64,000 nucleotides of DNA from Ascaris suum (lineage: Eukaryota; Nematoda; Chromadorea; Rhabditida; Ascarididae). A model generated the notes under the pieces. It ran no database searches. It was not told the origin of the DNA and saw only the letters and a program-made list of their open reading frames with translations. Location of the stretch: NCBI GenBank assembly GCA_013433145.1, contig CM024189.1, positions 1,550,001 to 1,614,000 of the forward strand, read 5' to 3'. The first letter of the stretch is position 1. The number at the start of each line of letters is the position of its first letter. Below are positions 45,374-58,443 of this stretch, piece by piece. Both the position numbers and the translations under genes were made by a program.

Positions 45374-48300
45374 TTAGTATATCGATCGGATATTTGTAGC
45401 AGCGGCATGCGTAACGAGCAGACCGGCAATAAGGCGAGCTTGCAGATAATTGCGCGTATCGACCACCCAATCACGTGCAAGCAGCTGAGGCTCTCCTTTT
45501 AATAACTGAACCATGCGGACTGCACTTTCCAGATGATCGTTGTCAACTAGCCACATTGTCCGTGCAAGAATTTCATAGTTGTCTAACGATTTCACGTCGA
45601 CTTTATCCTTAAAAGTGCACCAAATAAGCCAATAGATTCGAAATGAAACCTTCATCATCTATTCAAAAAACAGCTAAAATAACAGAAGAGGAACTAAATA
45701 TGTAACTATTCTTGGAAACTAAAATCCTGATCTCGTCGAATTCCAGAAGAGTGTGCATATCCACTTAGCTACCGCTGCATATTTAGATAGCTTCTGACTT
45801 AACACTGATTAAAAATGCCACCGCAATTAAGCGATCTCAGTGCACCTCATCTAACATTGTCAACAAAATACGACTTTAACCACTCATCAAATTTTGAAAT
45901 TTAGACGCACTGCGACCGCTAAATCCAGCAAACTGATTTGAATAATGAGGTGAGCATTTTAATTCAATCGGTATGATTTCGGCAACCAATGTCGCAACTC
46001 ACTGACATTTATTAACGCCAGGGAACAGTGCACTGTAATATCTGGCCGATAAGATCTGGAAGAATGTGTGTTCGATGTTCAGGGTGGAGCTTTTTCTTTT
46101 CCGTAACAGGAAAAGTGAAACCCAACCGCAAGGCGCACTCATCACTCAGCTAGCGTTCAACTTCTGCCTGGCAAATTTCATAGGGCAGTGTTATCGTCGT
46201 GGTGCTCGTGCATAACTTCTCAATAACACGGGAAGTCAGGTTTTAAAATGGCCACAAAGTGAGGAGGAAAAGTCGTGAAAAGAGAATAAAAACGGCTTAA
46301 AACATTTCATCGCAGATTTCGCTGAAAGACTGCAATCGATTGAAAACTTGAGGAAAAATAGTACGCACAGTGCCAGTAGGCGGATAAAGAACGGTCTCAA
46401 ACTCCTGATAAGTGCCACTATATTCTTAACTCCGTGTAATGGTGAGATCCTCGCTTCCTATTCTTGCTTGCTGCAATGTTTTGCACCTTTTTGTGTGTCG
46501 GATTGCCTCTAACGATATACCGGCACGCACTTTCCCTCAGACTGGCTATTACAATGCGAGTGAGAGGATCTCGTCAACTACTCCTTGCCCTCCGAGACCC
46601 CCCTCCTCACCTTCTTCCCAATTATTGAACAGCTGCACCTAGACAACGAATAAAATTGAAATATGTGAAGTGGTGCTCACATCAAGAGAGAATTTGCGCG
46701 GTAGGTCAAGCGTAACGGCGCTCCGAAGTGTAGAAATCAAATAGCCTGTCAATCCTGCACCGCCTTCATCCACTTTTGCAACACGACGAGCTGCTCTGTA
46801 TAACTGCAAACAAGTTGGCTATAAAAATGAAAAATTCCCACAATGTTACAATACTTCAATAAATCGACAACCACGCAAAGCTTCTGAAAAAAAAAAGATG
46901 ATGGTACTGAGCAAAAAAAAGTGGATACAGCCATAAGCAAATCTGTTAAATTCTCTCTCCTCTTTTGGCGCATAAAGAAGTACCCCCGGTCTGACTAGCT
47001 CTCCCATAAATTTTCAAACATCGAAAGTGAGGGAGGGAATCCTTGAGTCAAGACTTTCCGCAACGACGGGAACATTTCGTGGTTCTAGATGGAAACAGAC
47101 GAAAAAGCTGAAAATACGGAAATTTTCAGCACTTGTGAGTACAGAATTTCACACAACCTTTGAAATGGCAAATTCTTTCAAAAAAAAGCGATCTTGAAAG
47201 ATTCCACCCGAATCCTCCCATCATGAAATGAGAGTCTTCTATAACTGATGACTTATTTAACGCGTCAACTACCTAAGAAGCCGCATGGTGTGCAGGCTTG
47301 CTGTATTGCAGATATCAGTGGTATGAACTTGCAGCATGAATATCAGTGGTATGAACTTCAATTTTAAAATAATATCGGAATTATTCTTCCACAAATTTCC
47401 AGTTTTTATCTGTCAGGGCTGAAAAAAGGACTTAAACGGTGTAGCAGAATGCGCCGTCCGCAACAGTGTCATTTTCCTTGAACGGTTCATGGAAAACCTG
47501 CTAAGCGATAAAAAAACATTCGCGATATTGAAGTAGCCCTCACTCTCTTTAAGATCCTCCTCCCTTAATCTTTGAAGCTTTGAAGGGGAGCCGATGATGG
47601 GTACTTTGCCGGTCCATACTATGCCGCTCAAGACTTTGTGCCCGTGTTGCCCAAATACCTACTACTGAGTCATTCTCATTCGAATATTGCCTTAAAAAAC
47701 CAAGCAGCTTAAGAAGTAATATTAATATGAAACTGTTAACACTTACATGGTGGAACCTTGTTTTCAGATCTTGTTCGGTATAAACACCATTATAAATTGC
47801 ATCATTCGGAAGAGCCTCCAAAAGACATGAAACGAACTCGTCACCATTGCTTGCTTCTTTGATTACTTGCAGCTGAAAGCAGACACAACTCTACAATGAT
47901 GCGAAGACCCCGTCGAGTAGCAGCATATCTCTTCCGCTCCCGTTTAAGTTACATCGCTACCCCCTCCAATCATGCACCCATGATCGCTTCTCGGCGAAGT
48001 TCCCCGATATGGCTAGACCTGTTGTTTCTCGCACTTCAATTCGCTTTGACCTAAAACTAAATTCCAACCTTGAACAGACTTAAACTTCAACTGCTGCTCA
48101 CTAGCCCTCTCCTTGTTCACTGAATAGTTGGTATCGTATTTCTATCATAAACTTTTATTAGAAATTTACCGAGCGAGATTATAATCCAGTTCATTTGAGC
48201 GTCGTAATCCAATTCATTGCTTCTTGCCCCATTTTCCAACGGCCCAACCCCAACAGAAAGAATTTCAAAAAATCAAAAATCGACAGTTAAATTTCATCTA

Positions 48301-48748
48301 AATATGCGAACAAAAATTTGCGTAGACAGCTTTTGCGAGAGGTCTCTTCAGAAAGGGTTATTTCGCACTAGAAAACGCTTATAAAGTTATTTTACCACAA
48401 AAATATCGTGTCAGAAGAAAACCGCAAACTCCAAAATTTGTCACGAAGGAAAACGCAGTGAAGAAAATACCTGCATCTCAAAACTATGAATGGCAGAGAA
48501 TTACGTCACCCTACTAAAAATGGATGAACACGGTGACGGGAAGAAGACTTCGTATTTCAGTGAAAAACTGCATATGTCGTTCATCAACTCATCAAAAGTA
48601 AATGGTAAACAAAACGAATGCTCACCTCACTGGCCAAAGGTTTCCGCCTTGCTTCGATATCAATGCCACCTTTGCGTCCATAGACGATCGAATCAACTAG
48701 ATTTTGGCATGCTATCCAGAACTGCTTTGAACGCCGATTCTCAACGTC
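45374..48748 (-). CDS. MIC60: MIC60 exons 14-17: C-terminal mitofilin domain
   Basis: This is the most conserved part of the family, needed in yeast and animals for crista-junction function. Exon 14 holds [19 protein letters not shown], exon 15 [19 protein letters not shown], exon 16 [20 protein letters not shown] and exon 17 [20 protein letters not shown], then [12 protein letters not shown] and TAA. Acceptors include GCTTTCAG and TTTGCAG; donors include CAT|GTAAGT. I see no AATAAA on the - strand in the first kilobase after the stop, so the poly(A) signal is unknown. Confidence 0.92.
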
Positions 48749-50105
48749 CTTTAAACCATTTCACTAGCGTCAATTCTTGGAAAATTTTTGTTAGTGAATG
48801 TGAATATTTTCTCGATAATCAACCCCACCACTAGGTGATCTGAGAGCGTTGACTATAAATGGGGCTTTTAAATTTAAAATAAAATAAGAGTACATCAACC
48901 CCAGAAAGAAAACTCCTCATAATTACTGCTAACACTCTTTGCTAAGTGCCTTCTAAACCAGATGAGTTCCAAAAAACCTATGACACGCCCTATTAACGAA
49001 TCTAAATAATCTAAAGAAGCGTACACGAAAACAATAAACGAACAGGCTCCTATGACTAAGAAAGACACCCCTGTGTTTATGCGAACAGCGAAGAGGACGC
49101 GCCCAGTTCAAGAGGTGGTAGGAGGACATGAAAGACTCTGGCAACAACCGTTAGGGAAAGTATCGTCTCACTCAGTTACGATCCGGTGCAGCATAAGCGA
49201 TAAAACGTGAAAGAAAGCAATTATGAGGTGAAGTTCTGTGCTACGCAACGCAGACTATGGCCGCTCACGAACACCTCGTGGATTCATATGTTATGTCCGT
49301 TAGAGATGGTGCATTTACGTTCTGCTTTTAGCCCTTTTTATTCTTGCGGTGGAAGCATTCATTCTGTGGCTTCACATCTTTATTGAGTGCCACCTAGCAA
49401 AGGGCACGTTGCCGATGCCTTAGTGCAACAATGTCACGCCGCAATATGTGACTTTCAACTATCAGAGACATTTTTTTTTCTAATTACCCCATTATATAGC
49501 AAAACTAGTTCACTTTGCCTCCCTCAGATACAACATCTTTAGCGCACATGATGCACATGAACTGAACATGTTGCGATTGACACTATGCCCCAAGATGTGA
49601 ATAAAAACACTCGTCACTCTAGAATTCGGGCTTGAAATCACGAAAAAAACTACTTGCTTCTTCGTATTACTAGTTACAGTGTTATGATTTACTGCTCAGC
49701 AGAAAACGCTCATAATCCTGGCTACACGGGAGGCACCTACTCATGCACGATGTTGTGGTCAAGAAGTACACTGCATCATGCGCAATTTCGCAAGCATCGT
49801 GCACTTCACATTCCATCCAACAAATCAATTCCTGACAATACCGTCTCTACTCCGACTCTCAGCACACGTTATACCCCTACAACAGTATCATCAAAGACCA
49901 CGGTTTTTGAATAAAGGATATACTCACTGCGGCAACCCGCGAATTGAGGGCAGCTTCAAGACCGTCGAGTTTTGCTTGTGCGATACCAATCTGCCTGCTG
50001 TGCAGAGAACGCTCTTGTGCGATCGCTTCCTCTATCTTAAATGTTTAAAAAAATATAAAGCGAGTACAGCATCCACGGTACAGAATCAATAAACATACTT
50101 CTGTC

Positions 50106-50202
<97 letters not shown>

Positions 50203-53200
50203 TGTCAAATACTTCAGTCAAATATATATAAAATGAAAGCATATGTATTGACAGAAATACTGACAACAGCAAAGAAAGCCTAGTTAGAAGACGATTCTAA
50301 TAGGAAAACAGAAGTCTTGACTAATTTGTGTTTTTCAAAAGCCTTCAGATGAAGGCTATCTTCATTGACAGACCGCTAACAACATCTATCAAACAAGAGT
50401 TTCTCAAAGATTTTTCGAGATCGCTGGGTATCAACAAGCATGTCACATCTCCGTCGTTCAACAGAGTCAAACACCCTCTAGTAGAGGCATAGAGCCTCCT
50501 CCTTGCACGATCAATAAACGAAAGATGAGAACTCCTGCCCTCTGGCTTTGTTCGATGTCGTAAAGTTGCCGCTGAGTGCGCAACACTTGTTCGAGGTGCT
50601 CTGAATGGGCAACTGCCGCCCTCTGAAGGCGCTCCTCCAATTCCATCTCCCATACACGTCGATTGTCCACCACCTAAAATATTCACATTAGCGTCATGAG
50701 AAACGCAGGCTTAACAGACCTACAGCAAAATGGACGTTTTACCAAAGAAGACAATTACATGCAAAAGCACTTCGAAGAGGAACGTGATGATAATTTCATA
50801 CACATAAACATATATATCAATATAATATCCTTGCCAAAACAACTGAAAATAACCAAAATAAGCAATAACTGGAAAAATAGGTACAGATATAAGCAGTACC
50901 TTCCGTTCTATATCTACATCGCTCTGCTGCTGCATCCTTTGCATTTCCAACTGGAGACGACGTTCAGCAAACTGGTCATCGGCAATTCGTTGTTGCTCCA
51001 CTGCACGCGCGATATTCTCCTCTTCTCTTATCTGTCGACAAAGAACATTCGTCTGAAGCGCCACAAAAATACGGCGAACAACCTCTGCCAACTAATCATG
51101 TAGCTTCCTCTTCTCATGATAAGCTTACCTGTTCTAAAACAACTGCTAATAAATTGGTGTGTTTGAACAGATAAAACTGAACAGGTGAAGAAAATCTCCC
51201 TGATTCGGATGCCCGGCGTGAAAATGTCTTCCCTTCAGCCTAAAGAAGAAAGTTTTACCTGTTGTTCAGTGAGTTGTCGTTTGAGCTGGTCCACTCTCAA
51301 ATGGGCGTGCGCAATCAGTGCATTTAGCTCATCTTCTGTTAGCTTTGAATCTGTAACAGATATATCACTATATGTTCGCCCATTGCAAAACACACCTTTG
51401 AGGCTAAAAAGGCTTTCTTGAACAGTAAATATCTGATATTAAATGCATGAATGTAAGATTCACATATATCAATGAAAACCACCGCTATGAAGCGAGGTCT
51501 GAGAGAAGCAAAATCCAATACCTACAAAGTATAAACATATCTATAAAGTACAAACTGATGAGCAGCCAACCTTTCGCATGAATGTCAACATTCGGCAAGA
51601 TGGATTTGAGTTCCTGCGCAAATTGTTGTCGGCTTTTCTCAATCAGATCCTTGTACTGATTCATAATTCGACTCTCTGAACGTGCCCTTTGCACCAGCAC
51701 ATTTAGCTCGTCCAGCTGTTGTCCCAGCTTGTTGACCGTCTCAGTCGCATTCGCCAACAACGGATTGTCACGAGTCACATCGCACGCACGTCCCTCACTT
51801 ACTACCTTCCGATAATATTTCTCAGTTAAATATCTACCTCATTCCATATGGTATTTACGGTGCTTTTAGAACGGGAGGGGACAGTCATTTCGACATCGAC
51901 TGCACGAGGACAATAACTCTGACGCATAATAACCGTGCAGAAGTAGAGGAAAATGGTGAATATTACTGACTGCAAGCGATGAGGGGAAGGAAAACTTTCC
52001 TATGAAAATTTCACCAGTATGTAATTTGGGGTGAGCATGAGGGAGGAGGAGAACAGTGAGAAACTTGTATTTCTTTTGGGAGAGCTGCAGAAAAACCACT
52101 GCCTTAATTCAATCTCCTCTCTTCACCTGTGCAATGTCGACCGTTTTTGCGACACCACTGAGGATTGCAAAAAAACGCAAAGTTAAAATAAGATCGGACC
52201 CGAAAAAGTTATTTCTCGATTCGAACTATCTCTATGCGAATAAAAGACATGAATTAAGACTTGCATATTCAAACAGCATCATTCCCTTTGTAACTCGGAT
52301 ATAAAATTCAACTTTCCCACATAATGCTCACTTCATATTTGCTTCTTCCGATGAATTCTGTCGCAAAGCGGTTGGTCCTCTATTGCAACTTCATATCAAC
52401 TGAGGCTAACACCACCCCACTGTGAATTCATATCGAAATGAGGGACGAAAGCCGAACCAGACCACTTATGAAAGCAATCGGCCACTATAGTCTTTGTTAA
52501 ACCAACCTACACTCGTCACAGCATGCGTAAAATGCTCTGCAAAAAATCGTTCTCTCTAGTGCAACGCACAAACTAACAATACCATCATTTTTAGCGATCG
52601 TATCGCGAAACAAGAATGCGGCGCAAAAAACATTCCTTTTTAGCTGCAAAGAAACGAAAGAACAAACAACAATCGAAGAAAATCAACAAACCTTGCGAAC
52701 ATTGTCCAGATAATTTCTAGCATCAATTTCATCAGCAGAATCCGTTCGACTCAATTTCTCAACTCTCTCCAATGCCTTTGCTACTTCCTCCCAATCCGCA
52801 TGCTATAAACAAGTAAAGTATGTCTGGAATCAAAGAAAATGTGTATAGGACTATGCTTATAGGTAGAGAAGTGTAAACTACTACGGTAAAAGTAGAAAGA
52901 ACCACAAAAAGTAAATATAATACCGAATTTCGGAGTGAACTAACCTGCTTATGCAAAATGGAGACATGCTATCTGCCATATAAAAAACTGAATATGCACT
53001 TTTCAAAAAATTCGTTCCAAGCACATGCGAAGGAAACCGATACCCTGCGACCGCGCAGAATTCGAAAGTATCTGCGCCACAGAGTTCAAGACAGCCTAGA
53101 GTCTACCTTCTATAGATCACACAACGCAATTCACATAAATTAAGCACATTTGAAAGACTGTGTAAGACATCCGAATTAGCGAGTTATCCGCCTTAAATGT

Positions 53201-56200
53201 CGCGAGACATTAAAGCTTACTAAAAATAACGGTAGCAGCTCATGAGCAAAAGTATTCGTAAATTACCAACAAGACTTTAAAGCCTTTTTGCTGTATGAGG
53301 AGAGACTTTGAAACTGTCTGAGAGAATTCGGGCTCGCCCAACAAAAGTTTGACATTAGAAAGACGTTTCTCCGCCCTGAATCAATCTGAGCACTTTTACC
53401 TATGACGATAGCCAAGAAAGAGGGCCACGGCAATCATCACATACACACATGGAGAGAAACCGACAGACGGAATGTATAAATGAGAGCCCCTTTTTCTCTA
53501 CGGGAGAAAGAACGATGCTTTTAGGTGAATAATAAACGAAGTGATCAGTTGGAAATCAGCTGGGTTTGTGAAATCCTCCATATTTGTTGTGTCGCATTTA
53601 CGTCTAACAAATTTCACTCCAAACTAAGGAAGAAAGCATACATGTATGCATACGAATGGCTGTGACACTGACATAATGCAACTCAGTAAAAATTAGAAAT
53701 GCGCACAAAAAGACGACCGGTTCAGTTCAGAAGGAGAATAAACAAAGGAGAACGACAGCTCTTTGCAATTTGCTTTGATTTCGAATGCGCACACTGAGAG
53801 CGCCCATTTTTCAGCGACCTGGCAAGTCTAAGAAGTGATAAACAATGCGCCACCTGATAAAGTGACTCCATATGAGCGGGCGGTTTTCGGTTGAGCAAAC
53901 TGATGTTGATAAACGGTGAAAAAAGCTGTGTACGACTGAAAAAAAACTCTATCCGAATGGATTTAGGTACTATGAAGACTCCTTATACACTTCACAAACT
54001 ATTACTTCAAAAAGAAATTAAAACCTGTGCATCATCGACGTTCTTCTTCATCAAACTGGAGTGCTCGTTTATAGCCGCAATTGTAGCGACTTTAGCGTCG
54101 GTTGCTGCCTGCACCTTTGTAGTTGAGGAGGCCAATGCCGCCTTCAGAGAACTCTCCAACTCTAAACAGAGTCAATTTACAACTACTGAAGTGCTGACAT
54201 TGTAGTTTCAAAATTATGATAACAGGTTAAATGGGAACATCTGATGACAATTACAGAACCGATTTGAGTATGCTTCAGACGATGCTGCCGCTTCGATGCT
54301 GGAAGGAAACTGCAACAACAAGAGCCTCATTTGCCCTCCAGACGTTCCAACTTAAAAAACCATCATAACAGCACTTAAGCTCATGTTGTTTTCCAAGTTT
54401 GCGCACTCCAATAATCATCTCATGAATCGAAGCGTCAGCACTAAAAATAATACCGTCATTGTTACCTGTTGCCTGCAAACCACAGCTGCACTGCCTGATG
54501 CATATCTGAATCAAATATATAACTGCAGTAATATGTTAATCTGTCAGTATGCGTCTTCGAAATGAGTCCATCATTGCACCTCATCGAGTTTAAAGTTGGT
54601 TTTCAGGTTCGCTTCTAATCTCTGCGTGCTCCACCTAGCAAAATCGTAAACGGAGAAGAATATTCAACACATCAAATGCACAGATTTAAATATGACTATA
54701 TGACAGCCTGTGAAAGCAATTCTTGTAATCAATTTCGATCCAGTGGGAAAAACCATGAGAAAATTGACGAATCCCTGACTCTGTGTACAAATGGAGGTTC
54801 GTCCTTCAAAGTTGTAATGTCACTTCCAAACTTCGTTGAGATATGCCTCGAGGTAATGGGACTACGAACATGCTGCTTTCAAAAAAAAAACCAAAAGTCC
54901 GTCCTTTATGTTTCGTCACCAATCCAGCATGTCTATCTGGTTGCTAAGCATGTCTATCTGGTTGCTAAGAGCAGTGATACCTTGAAAAAAAAAAACTACT
55001 GCAAAGAAGAGTTTGAGCGCCCCAAACCCAAAAGCATATCTCTTCGAAGCTGAGAGGCGAACTGACAGCTTTGAAGCGGGCAGGGCACTCCGCTGATCAA
55101 ACGGGGATGCAGGGACTGTAGAATTGCACGAAATACTGTTCATCAATGCATTACACTCCTCCTTCCACATTCCACTCCCTCTAACGCGATAAAAACAAAA
55201 GGGACTAGATATGATACAAACTTCCCATGTAATCGTCTTCCTTACTAGGAAGAGAACAAATTATAGACAGTACACCTCTATTTTTCTTTGCGCGAAGTTC
55301 ACTGCTGATTGGACCATGTGGTCGAATTTCTTCGGGAAGCGCCGTCACATCTACCGGCTCCACGACCGCATTTGGTTTAGATGATTTCGGTATAGGTGGC
55401 AATGGAGAAATCTTCAACAATGGCTTCTCCACGTCTTCGCTCTTCTTCTTCGGTTGTGGTATTACCCTCATAACACGATCCTTTAGCTCACTCATCTGCT
55501 GCTTTGTCTGCCTTAAACGAATAAAGATAATCTCTATCACCCGTTGGGAAGTAACTTCTCAGCTTTATAAACCTCACGTTTCATTAACATTGCTTATTAA
55601 GGAAAACGCTAAGAGAGCAAATACTCTGACATAACTTCTAACGCTTTTTTTGTTATATGAAAGAAAGTGCAGGGGAAAATTGCATTTATTCCTTGGAGAT
55701 AAGATGCAGCAAATGTGCAATGCGTAATCCTACAGAACAAATCACTCTACAAAGCATTCGCCCTCGTCTAGCGCAATAACTTACTCCAGGGAAGATCCAC
55801 CGATAGTACGGCCGAAAAACTCCTTCGAATATGGTATAATTTCCTCGACTTGGGCACGAAACGATGGATCGATGTATGAATATGCAACAACACTTCCGGT
55901 AGCACCAGTTATTACAGCGCTCGTTACGACCAACTTCTTTACGAGGCTTCCTCCTTTCGGACTGAATCTTGCACTCATATAACACAACTGGTAAGCAAGC
56001 AACGATTCAATGTAATTCTCACTTCAGAGGCTCAAATAATAGCCGAAGTCAACAGGTGCATTAATTTTCCTTCACAATCATGGGTCGCATAAGCTGCAGT
56101 CAGCTCCGTGCCGCATATCCAGATAATGTCATTAATGCGTAATATGTAAAACAGTTCGTGACAGAGGTCGGGAAGGGCAGCAGGAGCGGATGGAGCGAGA

Positions 56201-57149
56201 GAGGGGAGGAGGAGGGGAAGGGGAGTGGAATACTGGACGGCAAGAACGCATCGTGTTCCCCTAATTCAACGGGGATAGTGTGCAGATATTTCCGCCTTCA
56301 ATCAATTCGATACCTCGTCAATTATACCCAATAGTGTTAGAAAATAGAATTAAGGTAAGAAGTTGAAGATGCATTATTGATCAACGCATCTAAACAATTA
56401 TAAAGAATAAGCACAGCTCTTCAATCCGCTAATACTTTTGAGGTGAGTTCGTAAACTATTTCCCTCACTGAGTCAAAGTTTATGCCAAATGTCGTACTAC
56501 CTCGAATTTAGTTAATCGAACCTAATCGAGGAATTTCAAGTACATTTCAACAGAAGCGTTCATGAAATCCAATGTACCTCGAGCTCTGAGTCGATTGAGC
56601 ACGCACACTTTGCTGTAAACCTTGGCCATACCGTTCCACCGTTGTTTTCTAAAACAACAGTCACTGCTCGATTAAACGGTACATCACAAAAACGCTGTGT
56701 CTGGACAAGCGTGGAAATCTGGAACCGCGAGAAAGCGAAAGTTCTTTAGCGGGACCTTTCCGGACCAACTAAAAATATTTTTACCAACTTCTCATGGCTT
56801 TAAGGCAGATTTTTTAGAAACTACCCATCTTTTTGACATTCCTAGAAAAGGTGACACTTTAACTGGTGCCGATATCACTTTTGATCTCTTTTGGCCCCCA
56901 TTTCTTACTCATGCACCTCTTAATTTTGGGTGTCACAACAACTTTCGACGCGGAAATTGTGGCAAGAACTAACGTAACTATTTATTCTAACTCGAGCTTA
57001 GAAAACTTGGAAGCGCATCAACTACTGGGAAGGCGGAAATAGCTGCGAAACTGAACTTGGTCTGCCGATGAAGTGGATTAGCTAAATTTGCAAGCTGTTT
57101 CCAGCAACAAGCACAAGCTTAGTTCACTTACCACTGCAGCTCGTAACAT
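45374..57149 (-). CDS. MIC60: MIC60/mitofilin, MICOS complex core subunit, 17 exons
   Basis: Inner-membrane protein that builds and holds crista junctions. Exons in transcript order: 57132..57149, 55785..55987, 55276..55511, 54920..54980, 54580..54634, 54466..54505, 54025..54161, 52692..52802, 51571..51805, 51259..51350, 50900..51031, 50533..50673, 49928..50035, 48626..48748, 47747..47872, 46681..46803, 45374..45607. The total is 2175 nt, 724 residues plus stop, close to known animal MIC60 lengths (about 680-760 aa, from memory). Order: leader (MLRAAV), one TM at about residues 25-45 followed by YSYIDPSFR, a Pro/Lys linker, a long coiled coil (about 250-560) and the C-terminal mitofilin domain ending [10 protein letters not shown]. 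Exons 4-6 (about residues 153-204) and the exon 9 acceptor are the least certain; they rest on splice sites and phase. It converges with the receptor gene. Confidence 0.9.
47312..47358. repeat. 28-bp-period duplication in MIC60 intron 15
   Basis: A 19-bp block, ATATCAGTGGTATGAACTT, occurs at 47312 and again at 47340. Confidence 0.9.
49928..54161 (-). CDS. MIC60: MIC60 exons 7-13: coiled-coil region
   Basis: Seven exons code for a mostly helical, Glu/Gln/Lys/Arg-rich region facing the intermembrane space. Exon 7 has [20 protein letters not shown], exon 8 [19 protein letters not shown], exon 9 [14 protein letters not shown] and [19 protein letters not shown], exon 10 [20 protein letters not shown], exon 11 a Gln-rich helix, exon 12 [19 protein letters not shown] and exon 13 [15 protein letters not shown]. 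Intron 12 holds an (AT)n array. All junctions keep the frame. The exon 9 acceptor (AAG|GTAGTAAG) is weak. Confidence 0.85.
50109..50198. repeat. (AT)n array in MIC60 intron 12
   Basis: About 90 bp of perfect TA dinucleotides in the intron between exons 50533..50673 and 49928..50035. Confidence 0.99.
54927..54968 (-). repeat. MIC60: 21-bp tandem duplication inside MIC60 exon 4
   Basis: Two exact 21-bp copies code in frame for LSNQIDM twice. The duplication keeps the frame and extends a helical-looking stretch. Confidence 0.9.
55785..57149 (-). CDS. MIC60: MIC60 exons 1-2: targeting leader and membrane segment
   Basis: Exon 1 carries only 18 coding bases (MLRAAV) and ends GCAGTG|GTAAGT. Exon 2 starts after TTACCAG in phase 0 and gives a basic, Ser-rich stretch, the hydrophobic segment [20 protein letters not shown], then [20 protein letters not shown]. 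This is the usual plan of a matrix-targeting presequence followed by one inner-membrane helix. Exon 2 ends CTGGA|GTAAGT, phase 2. Intron 1 is 1144 bp. Confidence 0.88.
56168..56226 (+). repeat. Polypurine G-rich tract in MIC60 intron 1
   Basis: Almost all-purine run with three GGGG blocks near its right end (GGGGAGGAGGAGGGGAAGGGG around 56202..56223). The MIC60 transcript carries the C-rich complement. Confidence 0.7.
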
Positions 57150-57201
57150 TTCTGCAGTTGTTGCCGGATTGTCTAGACGAGCTGCACCAACTGTTCAGCG
57201 C

Positions 57202-57207
57202 CTGAAA
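57202..57207 (-). promoter_or_regulatory. Probable trans-splice acceptor of MIC60
   Basis: On the - strand GATTTCAG ends at 57202, followed by a 52-nt leader and the ATG at 57149. No coding exon is seen upstream. A TTTCAG acceptor this close to the first ATG is the usual arrangement for SL1 trans-splicing in nematodes. An ordinary upstream 5'UTR exon is the alternative. Confidence 0.55.
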
Positions 57208-57293
57208 TCAAGAATCACTTCACCTATCCAACACCATAGAAGTGACAGCCAAACGAACAACCTAATAATAATAACAAAAATCTTAATTCATAC

Positions 57294-57413
57294 TTATTCT
57301 GAGTGCGCATGTGACCTCGCAGTGTTATTTTGAGCGCCCATATGACCTCGCAGTCTTATTCTGAGCGCGTGTATGACCTCCTAATGTTATTTTGAGGGCG
57401 CATATGACCATCC
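57294..57413. repeat. 31-bp minisatellite, about four units
   Basis: Units start at 57294, 57325, 57356 and 57387, each opening TTATT(C/T)TGAG followed by a GCGC-rich part and (C/A)ATATGACC-like sequence. Spacing is exactly 31 bp and the last unit is shortened. It lies about 90 bp upstream of the putative MIC60 trans-splice site, in the likely promoter region. Confidence 0.95.
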
Positions 57414-58281
57414 TATCTGACATGAATTAATGACACGACTTCTTCATTACAAGGGGGAATCTACCCACTAAAGCTTACAATTTGTCGACAGTGAGTAACG
57501 TGCATGAATATTTTGAAGATTTGGCAGAAACAAGCTTATCTCATTGAAATATAAAACCTATAGGGTTGATTATGGCATCGCTGTTTCGAGGTGTCCGTGT
57601 ATATGAAGGGGAATGCCGGCATTCAGCATTCGTGAATCGTCCGTTCAACTGACGCCGTATTTACACAATTCTTCCATTCTATCGTGCCACGGAATTTCTT
57701 AGCAGAGAATAAACACAACATAAAGATCATCTCATTGTAATGCTTCCATATGCAAATGAATCTTTCGGCTTTCGAAGGAAAGTGGCAGAGAAACTGAATC
57801 TTTTCCGAAATGTTGGGCGATTATTGGGAAGGGGGTGTAAAGGAGAGGAGCGGACAGGTAGGAGGGAGATGGGGAGGTGCAGGAGCAAGATGCAATATGA
57901 GCAGAATGCGGAAGCAGCATTTGGTTTTGCCTGCTTGTTGTTTTTGAAGAACTGAGCACTTGATTCCCGCCGGTTAACACTTAGTGCCTTCTGCTACCCC
58001 CCTACCTCCTCCCCATCCCCCGCACACCTACCCTTCATGTTTTATACCATAATGTACAGATCAGGCGAATATATACGTATCACCGAAGGAATTGATACGT
58101 TCCTTATAGCATATTCTTCTCATATGAGTAGACGCGATCGACTTTTTGCAATTGCAAAACAAATCTCTTTCAAAAATCACAGGCAGCATCTTCTAACGTA
58201 CAATATTCTAAAATCTTTACCCGAAATTAGACGTTTCTGATTCGCTTTTTTTGCATTCGACATGCACTACACACAAGTGGA

Positions 58282-58443
<162 letters not shown>

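Noticed and set aside
47413..47631. Frame of 72 codons on - within the MIC60 region ([20 protein letters not shown])
   Set aside because: It interrupts the conserved mitofilin sequence. The exon at 46681..46803 continues that sequence in phase, so this lies in intron 15.
48490..48834. + strand frame of 114 codons
   Set aside because: Antisense shadow of MIC60 exon 14.
50696..51103. + strand frame of 135 codons
   Set aside because: Antisense to MIC60 exon 11 and intron sequence; composition is low-complexity outside the exon.
53891..54205. + strand frame of 104 codons
   Set aside because: Antisense shadow of MIC60 exon 7, whose - strand translation has clear family character and matching splice sites.
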